Part shown: positions 1 through 4,379 of the stretch, piece after piece | Numbering within the stretch: position 1 is the stretch's first letter | Layout: each line of letters opens with the position of its first letter | Assembly: GCA_030024065.1 (NCBI GenBank) | Contig: JASEIE010000247.1 | Coordinates: forward strand, 1-5,913 | From: Thermodesulfobacteriota bacterium | Lineage (GTDB): Bacteria; Desulfobacterota; BSN033; UBA1163 | Length of the DNA: 5,913 nucleotides | Direction of reading: 5' to 3' | Notes under the pieces: generated by a model | Databases searched by the model: none | What the model saw: the letters and a program-made list of their open reading frames with translations, nothing else | What the model was told of the DNA's origin: nothing | Made by a program: the position numbers and the translations under genes

Positions 1-521
1 CCTCGAATCCCCATACCATCTGTATCGTGAACCATCTGTGGCCGGATAGTCATGCCCTGGAGACCCACACGCACTCTTGCGGGAACAGGTATCACGGGAA
101 CGCCGAAATCGATATAGACGTTCTTAATCTCAAGCGCGGCCCGGTCTGCAGTCCAGTAACCCATTCGATTTCTGTCAGTGGATATATCACCCCATCTCGA
201 GGAGTCCATCTCAAAGAAGATGGTCCCGCTCAACTCTTTTCCCATCACAGCATCAAATTTAAGCCTGCCCCGGGCATTCATCCAGGAATTGGTTTCATCG
301 AATGCCCCTCCACCGGGCCGATAATCTGAGCTTATCCCGCCTCCAGCCCTTCCTGTGAAGAGTGGGGCTGTCCCATAGGAGAGCGCTGGCAAATTCACAT
401 ACAAGAAACTTTGCGCATAGATATGCCCGGATGCCTTGAAATCAAGTTTCTGGGCATAGACCATGGAGCTCATGGCCATGATCAATAACCCAGCTAAACT
501 CAAAACAATAAACTTTTTCAT
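1..521 (-). CDS. Exported porin-like / outer-membrane beta-barrel protein, 5' part (runs off left edge)
   Basis: An open frame of 173 codons runs from ATG at 521 to the window edge without a stop, so the C-terminus is missing. It starts 7 bases after a strong AGGAGG ribosome site (529-534). Residues 1-23 form a classic signal peptide: MKK, a hydrophobic core, then a VYA cleavage site before QKLDF. The mature part alternates polar and hydrophobic residues, is rich in aromatic, Gly and Arg residues (for example FFEMDSSRWGD, residues 102-112; NVYIDFGVPV, 134-143) and has no hydrophobic helix. This fits an outer-membrane beta-barrel of the porin / alginate-export kind. I do not recognise the exact family or substrate. 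It is last in a minus-strand run but has its own promoter (727-755) and a leader of about 200 nt, so it is probably transcribed separately from ubiX. The reading frame is very secure; barrel function is inference from composition. Confidence 0.8.
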   Translation of the reverse strand, partial: MKKFIVLSLAGLLIMAMSSMVYAQKLDFKASGHIYAQSFLYVNLPALSYGTAPLFTGRAGGGISSDYRPGGGAFDETNSWMNARGRLKFDAVMGKELSGTIFFEMDSSRWGDISTDRNRMGYWTADRAALEIKNVYIDFGVPVIPVPARVRVGLQGMTIRPQMVHDTDGMGIR

Positions 522-581
522 CTCTTTTCCTCCTCAATTGTTTTTGTGCTTCGTGACCAGTTTTTTAATGCCGATTCAAAT

Positions 582-593
582 TCAGACGTCTGA
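582..593. promoter_or_regulatory. 12-bp perfect palindrome in the leader of the porin-like gene
   Basis: TCAGACGTCTGA is a perfect 12-bp palindrome about 60 bp upstream of the porin-like start codon, inside the predicted untranslated leader. It could be an operator for a dimeric regulator or a restriction/methylation-type site. No regulator is identifiable here, and a 12-bp palindrome can arise by chance. Confidence 0.25.
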
Positions 594-648
594 TTTTACT
601 GTCCACTCACACTGACCTCTAAAACCCCTTGAACTACTTGATATCCAA

Positions 649-691
649 CTAAAACGGACCTCTTTTTACCTGCGCTCTCATCACCTCCTTT
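649..691 (-). promoter_or_regulatory. Extended Shine-Dalgarno-like site with a 10-codon mini-ORF in the porin leader
   Basis: On the minus strand, positions 691-680 read AAAGGAGGTGAT, the exact complement of the usual 16S rRNA 3' end. An ATG at 681-679 overlaps its end and opens a 10-codon frame (MRAQVKRGPF) ending in TAG at 651-649. The spacing from GGAGG to that ATG is only 2 bases, too short for efficient initiation. Just upstream, CCTTTTC (minus strand) can pair imperfectly with GGAAAGG, which could partly mask the site. It lies about 160 nt ahead of the real start at 521. It may be a leader peptide, a ribosome standby site or a remnant of a lost gene start. Confidence 0.3.
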
Positions 692-726
692 CCTGAATGA
701 AAAGGCCCTGACCGGGAATTAAGGGT

Positions 727-755
727 AATATATTAAAACCAATTAATTTTGTCAA
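727..755 (-). promoter_or_regulatory. Sigma-70 type promoter for the porin-like gene
   Basis: The minus strand reads TTGACA (755-750), a 17-base spacer, then TATATT (732-727). The -35 is a perfect consensus and the -10 matches 5 of 6. An A-rich run just upstream of the -35 (about 757-766 on the plus strand as T's) resembles an UP element. Transcription would start near 720, giving a leader of about 200 nt before the ATG at 521. This is the best promoter in the window. Confidence 0.7.
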
Positions 756-766
756 GTCTTTTTTTT

Positions 767-785
767 GAGATTTTCAAAAAATCTC
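767..785. repeat. Short perfect hairpin next to the porin promoter
   Basis: GAGATTTT (767-774) and AAAATCTC (778-785) form an 8-bp perfect stem with a 3-base loop. On the minus strand it is followed by A's rather than U's, so it is not a standard intrinsic terminator for ubiX. It sits 11 bp upstream of the porin -35 and could be an operator, or simply part of the adjoining repeat. Confidence 0.35.
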
Positions 786-786
786 T

Positions 787-877
787 GATTACACCGATTA
801 AGAACAGATTACACAGATTAGAAACGTATTGATAATAAAAAAATCTGTGTAATCATTTTTCAAAAATCTGTGTAATC
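787..877. repeat. GATTACACAGATT repeat cluster (two direct plus two inverted units)
   Basis: Four copies of one 13-bp unit are seen. GATTACACCGATT (787-799, one mismatch) and GATTACACAGATT (807-819) point one way; AATCTGTGTAATC at 842-854 and 865-877 are exact reverse complements. The inner pair can form a 13-bp stem with a 22-nt loop. The start-to-start spacing is 20 bp in one arm and 23 bp in the other. The cluster lies between the ubiX stop and the porin promoter, so in RNA it could act as a transcript boundary or stabiliser. It looks like a dispersed intergenic repeat and differs from the other repeat family in this window. Confidence 0.75.
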
Positions 878-909
878 AAAGAGCGAAAAGTAGTTTTTTA
901 GAGCTCTTT

Positions 910-1473
910 TTAGCCCCACCTCTTGTAGAGGCCGTGGTCAATCTCCAGAGAATCAAAAACCTTTCCGACGATATAGTCGACCATCTCTTCCACGGTTTTG
1001 GGCTTATGGTAGAAAGTAAGCATGGGGGGCAAAATAATTCCACCCAGATCCTGGACCCTTAGCATCAACTCCAAATGTCCCCTGTGAAGGGGCATCTCTC
1101 TCGGAACCAGGACCAGTCTTCTCCGCTCCTTTAAGACCACATCTGCGGCGCGGATTAAAAGGTTGGTATTAAAGGAATGGGCGATGGCCGACAGGGTCTT
1201 TATGCTGCAAGGAATGACCACCATTCCCTTTGTCTTATAGGATCCGCTGGAAATGGAGGAGCCAATGTTTCGAAAGTCATGAACCTGGAAAGCCAAAGTT
1301 TCCACATCTTCCACCTTCCATTCGGTCTCCATTTCAATCGTTCTTCTGGCCGCATCGGAGACAATGAGATGGGTCTCGATCCCGTCTTTTTGAGATAATT
1401 CTTCGAGCAGCCTGATTCCGAGAATGACGCCCGAGGCCCCTGACAGGCCAACAATGATCCGCTCTCTTTCCAT
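910..1473 (-). CDS. ubiX: Flavin prenyltransferase UbiX
   Basis: This 187-residue protein is full length for UbiX, which joins dimethylallyl phosphate to reduced FMN to make prenyl-FMN, the cofactor of UbiD-family (de)carboxylases. It is a cytosolic flavoprotein, typically a dodecamer. Visible signatures are GLSGASG at 9-15 (FMN phosphate binding), SSGSYKT at 75-81, PCSIKTLSAIAHS at 88-100, RAADVVLKERR at 108-118, VPREMPLH at 123-130 and FYHKP at 154-158. Lys115, Arg125, Glu126 and Tyr155 appear to match the known active-site Lys, Arg, Glu and Tyr. The C-terminal active-site Arg appears to be Lys171. The start at 1473 lies ahead of the GLSGASG motif at the usual distance; its ribosome site (GAGG within a 10-bp tandem duplication, 1478-1497) is weak and distant. 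No UbiD partner is visible, so its client could be in quinone synthesis or aromatic acid metabolism. The upstream stretch 1474-1630 shows only low-complexity A-rich sequence and no convincing promoter. Confidence 0.93.
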   Translation of the reverse strand: MERERIIVGLSGASGVILGIRLLEELSQKDGIETHLIVSDAARRTIEMETEWKVEDVETLAFQVHDFRNIGSSISSGSYKTKGMVVIPCSIKTLSAIAHSFNTNLLIRAADVVLKERRRLVLVPREMPLHRGHLELMLRVQDLGGIILPPMLTFYHKPKTVEEMVDYIVGKVFDSLEIDHGLYKRWG

Positions 1474-1477
1474 CGAA

Positions 1478-1497
1478 CTCTATCTTCCTCTATCTTC
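1478..1497. repeat. 10-bp perfect tandem duplication at the ubiX ribosome site
   Basis: CTCTATCTTC occurs twice back to back immediately upstream of the ubiX start; on the minus strand this is GAAGATAGAG twice, ending 4 bases before the ATG. The duplication creates the only GAGG in the region, spaced about 11 bases from the start, and may set the level of ubiX translation. Confidence 0.5.
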
Positions 1498-1630
1498 TGT
1501 TAGTCCCTTATGAATGAAATTGTGCGCGAAATGGCAACAAAGTTATTCATAATCAAGCGGGTGTAAACTCGAAGCACGAAAAACCTCTAAATAAACTCAA
1601 AACACAAAACAAAAAACTCAAAATAATTTT

Positions 1631-1791
1631 TGATGGAATCGTAAAAAGTCGTCATTCCCGTGAAACTTGTCCTCGAAGGCATCAATCGGGGAACGGGAAT
1701 CCAGAAAATTCTAACTACTTGAAAAGACTGGATTCCTGCTTGCGCAGGAATGACAGAAAATGGCTTTCTCAGGCTTTTTACGATTTAATCA
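1631..1791. mobile_element. MITE-like palindromic repeat, copy A, with terminal inverted repeats
   Basis: The ends 1631-1650 and 1772-1791 are inverted repeats matching at 17 of 20 positions, with a perfect 12-bp core (AATCGTAAAAAG / CTTTTTACGATT). Inside lies a repeat unit (1651-1754) bounded by GTCATTCC and GGAATGAC. It has two hairpins: ATTCCCGT...ACGGGAAT (1654-1700, with a 31-nt insert in the loop) and ATTCCTGC-TTGC-GCAGGAAT (1732-1751). It has no coding capacity, so if mobile it would depend on a transposase elsewhere. Its right end overlaps the sucD stop codon (TGA at 1791-1789). It separates sucD from ubiX. Confidence 0.65.
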
Positions 1792-2661
1792 CCTTTTCAG
1801 AATTCTCTTAAGCTCCTGGGGGATAAATTCAGGATATTCCAGCACCTTAATTCCTGATTTCTCCAGGAATTCTATCTTTTGGGAGGCTGTCCCCGACCCC
1901 GCGGAGATGATCGCCCCTGCATGCCCCATACGCCGGCCCGGAGGCGCTGTCTTTCCGGCGATAAAAGCAATGACGGGTTTTTTCATATTTCCCTTATAAT
2001 AGGCGGCCGCCTCTTCTTCTGCCATCCCACCAATTTCTCCGATCAATACGATCGCTTCGGTTTCCGGGTCCTTTTCGAACATGCCCAGCAGATCGACAAA
2101 AGTCAACCCGATGATCGGATCCCCTCCAATGCCGACACAGGTTGACTGCCCGAACCCATTTTTTGTCAAATGGTCCACCGCTTCATAAGTCAATGTCCCG
2201 CTTCGTGATATCACTCCGATGCTTCCTTCGCGGTGGATGTAACCAGCCATCACGCCGATCTTGCATTTTCCGGGCGAGATGATTCCTGGGGTGTTGGGGC
2301 CGATGAGGTTGATATTCTTTCCCCTCAAATAATGTTTGACCTGGATCATGTCGATGGTCGGGATGCCCTCGGTCATGCAGATAATGGTCTTCAACCCGGC
2401 ATCAGCGGCCTCCATCACCGCATCGGCCGAAAAAGCCGGAGGAACGAAAATGACCGATGCATTGGCGCCTGTCTCTTTGACCGCAGAGGATACGGTGTTA
2501 AAAACAGGGATCTCATCCGCCTTCTGTCCCCCTTTGCCGGGAGTGACTCCGGCCACAATTTTCGTTCCGTATTCAACCATCTGACGGGTATGGAAAAGGC
2601 CTTCATTCCCGGTTATTCCCTGGACCACAACCCTTGTATTCTTATCGACGATAATGCTCAT
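1789..2661 (-). CDS. sucD: Succinyl-CoA synthetase (ADP/GDP-forming), alpha subunit
   Basis: At 290 residues this matches the usual alpha-subunit length. With SucC it interconverts succinate + CoA + NTP and succinyl-CoA + NDP + Pi in the cytosol. The CoA-binding Rossmann domain is at about 1-125 (QGITGNEG at 14-21, GVTPGKGG at 38-45, TEGIPT at 97-102, GPNTPG at 121-126). The ligase domain follows, with SRSGTLTYE at 152-160, GIGGDP at 177-182, GEIGG at 208-212 (Glu209 faces the phosphohistidine) and MGHAGAI at 245-251, where His247 is the phosphorylated catalytic residue. Position 124 is Thr where E. coli has Cys123. The start at 2661 has GGAGGG 5 bases upstream (2667-2672). Unusually, it is 283 bp from sucC. 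Its stop codon falls in the terminal inverted repeat of copy A, yet the C-terminus is of normal length. A malate-CoA ligase beta-type role is a less likely alternative. Confidence 0.95.
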   Translation of the reverse strand: MSIIVDKNTRVVVQGITGNEGLFHTRQMVEYGTKIVAGVTPGKGGQKADEIPVFNTVSSAVKETGANASVIFVPPAFSADAVMEAADAGLKTIICMTEGIPTIDMIQVKHYLRGKNINLIGPNTPGIISPGKCKIGVMAGYIHREGSIGVISRSGTLTYEAVDHLTKNGFGQSTCVGIGGDPIIGLTFVDLLGMFEKDPETEAIVLIGEIGGMAEEEAAAYYKGNMKKPVIAFIAGKTAPPGRRMGHAGAIISAGSGTASQKIEFLEKSGIKVLEYPEFIPQELKRILKR

Positions 2662-2706
2662 TGGAACCCTCCAAAAGGGATACAGATTTTTTTATTGTCA
2701 CCATCG

Positions 2707-2801
2707 GGCATAGTGGATACCCCTTGCCTTCGGACGAAGAGAAATTTGGCGAAGCGAGAATAAAATGGACATGAGCCATCAGAAAAACAACCCACTATGC
2801 C
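2707..2801. repeat. 95-bp segment bounded by 10-bp perfect inverted repeats, upstream of sucD
   Basis: GGCATAGTGG (2707-2716) and CCACTATGCC (2792-2801) are exact reverse complements 75 bp apart. The enclosed segment contains a small hairpin CTTCG-GA-CGAAG (2728-2739) and no plausible gene. Its right arm abuts repeat copy B. It may be a second type of small non-coding insertion, or a structured leader for sucD. No good promoter for sucD is visible in it. Confidence 0.4.
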
Positions 2802-2802
2802 T

Positions 2803-2913
2803 GTCATACCCGCGAAGGCGGGTATCCAGACTCCGTCCCTGCGAAGGCAGGGAACCAGAATGACCTGGATTCCTGCTGGAGTTTATCCCGATGAAAATCG
2901 GGGCAGGAATGAC
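2803..2913. repeat. Palindromic intergenic repeat, copy B
   Basis: Bounded by GTCAT and ATGAC, it holds three hairpins: ATACCCGC-GAAG-GCGGGTAT (2806-2825), TCCCTGC-GAAG-GCAGGGA (2836-2853), and ATTCCTGC...GCAGGAAT (2869-2910). The last carries a nested hairpin CCCGAT-GAAA-ATCGGG (2887-2902) with a GNRA-type tetraloop. Residues 2824-2859 match copy C in inverted orientation at 34 of 36 positions. It fills most of the gap between sucC and sucD and yields a spurious open frame (2779-2961). Confidence 0.8.
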
Positions 2914-2944
2914 GAGAAAATGTAACATGATTAATGCGTTTGTT

Positions 2945-4105
2945 TTAATGGATAGATGCAACCACTTTTCCGGCGGCTTCTTTCATCGTCTCGGCGACAA
3001 TAAGTTTGAGACCTGATTCATTCAACAATTTACGGCCGGCCTCGACATTGGTCCCTTCCATCCGAATAACCACCGGCACTTTCAGTTCAATCTCTGAAGT
3101 TGCCTCGATCAGGCCTTTTGCCAGTGTGTCGCAACGGAGGATCCCCCCGAAAATATTGACCAGAATGGCCTTTACATTGGGGTCCGACACGAGGATCTTT
3201 AGCCCGTTTTTGACCATCTCAACCGTTGCCCCTCCGCCCACATCCAGAAAATTGGCCGGCATTCCTCCCGCCAATTTAATGACATCCATCGTCGCCATGG
3301 CCAGTCCTGCGCCATTGACCATACAACCCACATTCCCATCCAGTTTGATGTAATTTAAATTATATCTGGAGGCCTCGACTTCGAGGGGCTCCTCTTCCAG
3401 GGCATCTCTCATCTCAACGATCTCTTTGTGGCGGTAAAGAGCATTATCGTCAAAATTAAATTTTGCGTCCAGGGCAATGACCTGCCCTTCATTGGTCACG
3501 ACCAGAGGATTGATCTCTGCGAGGGAGCAGTCCTTTTCGAGAAACAATCGGTAAAGATTCCCGATCAGTTGGGTAATCGGTTTCTTGAGGGGAGCGTCTA
3601 ATTCAAGGGCAAAGGATATTCTGGATATTTGAAAAGGCCTTAATCCAACCCCGGGGTCGACCCACTCTTTAACAATCTTTTCAGGGGCCCTCTTTGCAAG
3701 TTCTTCTATCTCCATTCCCCCTTCTTTGCTAATGATGATGACAGAACACTCCCTTGCCCGATCCACGGTAATTCCGAGATACATCTCCTGAGCAATGGAC
3801 ACGGTTTCTTCAACCAAAACTTTGTGGACCACTTTCCCTTCGGCGCCGGTTTGAGGTGTGATCAATTTAGAGCCCAGCATGGCCCCTGCAACCCTTTCCA
3901 CTTCAGAAGGAGAATCGGCTGTCTTGATGCCTCCTCCTTTGCCCCTGCCGCCAGCATGAACCTGAGCCTTTACGACATAACGGTTGCCGCCAATTTTAGA
4001 AGCGACCTCTCTGGCTTCCTCTCCGGTCTTGGCCACATCCCCCTTTGGGATCGGGATTTGATAGAATCCCATGATCTTCTTTGCCTGATATTCATGGATT
4101 TTCAT
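2945..4105 (-). CDS. sucC: Succinyl-CoA synthetase (ADP/GDP-forming), beta subunit
   Basis: The 386 residues are full length (E. coli SucC 388). This is the nucleotide- and succinate-binding subunit of the SucCD enzyme. The ATP-grasp domain spans about 1-240: MKIHEYQAKK at 1-10, VVKAQVHAGGRGKGGG at 44-59 with nucleotide-binding Lys46, EINPLVV at 197-203 with Mg-binding Glu197/Asn199, and ALDAKFNFDDNALYRH at 211-226 with Asp213. The C-terminal ligase/CoA domain has GNVGCMVNGAGLAM at 257-270 (Asn264), FLDVGGGA at 286-293 and NIFGGILRCD at 317-326, which contacts succinate. All positions line up with E. coli numbering, so the enzyme should be active. The start at 4105 is supported by GAGGG 6 bases upstream (4112-4116) and by the canonical first residues. 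It is downstream of the CoA-transferase (274-bp gap) and upstream of sucD (283-bp gap). Nucleotide preference cannot be read from the sequence alone. Confidence 0.96.
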   Translation of the reverse strand: MKIHEYQAKKIMGFYQIPIPKGDVAKTGEEAREVASKIGGNRYVVKAQVHAGGRGKGGGIKTADSPSEVERVAGAMLGSKLITPQTGAEGKVVHKVLVEETVSIAQEMYLGITVDRARECSVIIISKEGGMEIEELAKRAPEKIVKEWVDPGVGLRPFQISRISFALELDAPLKKPITQLIGNLYRLFLEKDCSLAEINPLVVTNEGQVIALDAKFNFDDNALYRHKEIVEMRDALEEEPLEVEASRYNLNYIKLDGNVGCMVNGAGLAMATMDVIKLAGGMPANFLDVGGGATVEMVKNGLKILVSDPNVKAILVNIFGGILRCDTLAKGLIEATSEIELKVPVVIRMEGTNVEAGRKLLNESGLKLIVAETMKEAAGKVVASIH

Positions 4106-4176
4106 AAACAGCCCTCATTGTTTTTTTCTTAGAATTTAAATACTTTAGCGTTTTGAAAAAATGTATTAAACGCCAA

Positions 4177-4204
4177 ATTATATGGCACGTCATTCCTGTG
4201 AAAA
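4177..4204 (-). promoter_or_regulatory. Candidate promoter for sucC
   Basis: On the minus strand TTTTCA (4204-4199) is followed 16 bases later by a perfect TATAAT (4182-4177), predicting a start near 4170 and a leader of about 65 nt. The -35 lies inside the first hairpin of repeat copy C. A 6-bp inverted repeat (GCGTTT 4148-4153 / AAACGC 4168-4173) would fall at the 5' end of the transcript. The -10 is excellent; the -35 matches 4 of 6. Confidence 0.4.
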
Positions 4205-4309
4205 CAGGAATCCAGGGTTTCCTGTGAAAACAGGAATCCAGTTTCATATGTTTCTGGTTCCCTTCCTTCGCAGGGACAGAGTCTGGATTCCCGTTTACAC
4301 GGGAATGAC
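4189..4309. repeat. Palindromic intergenic repeat, copy C, with internal 23-bp tandem duplication
   Basis: Bounded by GTCATTCC and GGAATGAC. It starts with ATTCCTGT-GAAA-ACAGGAAT (4192-4211). The 23-bp segment 4193-4215 is repeated exactly at 4219-4241, a 26-bp period. It ends with ATTCCCGT-TTAC-ACGGGAAT (4287-4306). The part 4253-4288 is an inverted near-copy of 2824-2859 in copy B. It occupies the CoA-transferase/sucC spacer; the neighbouring 4310-4379 is A/T-rich with no gene seen. Confidence 0.8.
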
Positions 4310-4379
4310 AAGATGGGGAAGCTTTTTAAAACAGCCAAAGTGTTAGGTTTTTTAAAAAAATTCAACATCCCCGCAAACT

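Noticed and set aside
27..329. Plus-strand open frame of 100 codons
   Set aside because: Antisense to the porin-like gene, whose frame has a signal peptide and strong ribosome site; the peptide has no recognisable family.
767..785. Intrinsic terminator downstream of ubiX
   Set aside because: The hairpin is followed by A's, not T's, on the minus strand.
787..877. CRISPR array
   Set aside because: Units are only 13 bp, occur in both orientations, and spacing is too short and irregular; no cas genes.
1177..1454. Open frames on both strands inside ubiX
   Set aside because: They overlap ubiX in other frames and lack ribosome sites or family features.
2233..2763. Plus-strand open frame of 176 codons antisense to sucD
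   Set aside because: Shadow of a strongly conserved gene; composition is not protein-like and the tail runs into non-coding spacer.
2779..2961. 60-codon minus-strand frame between sucC and sucD
   Set aside because: It is a translation of repeat copy B (LDTRLRGYD-type peptide) and overlaps the end of sucC.
4189..4309. Intrinsic terminator for the CoA-transferase transcript
   Set aside because: Stems are present but no U-run follows them directly on the minus strand; they are better explained as dispersed repeats.
4129..4368. 79-codon minus-strand frame between the CoA-transferase and sucC
   Set aside because: It is a translation of repeat copy C (SFPCKRESRL-type peptide), not a gene.
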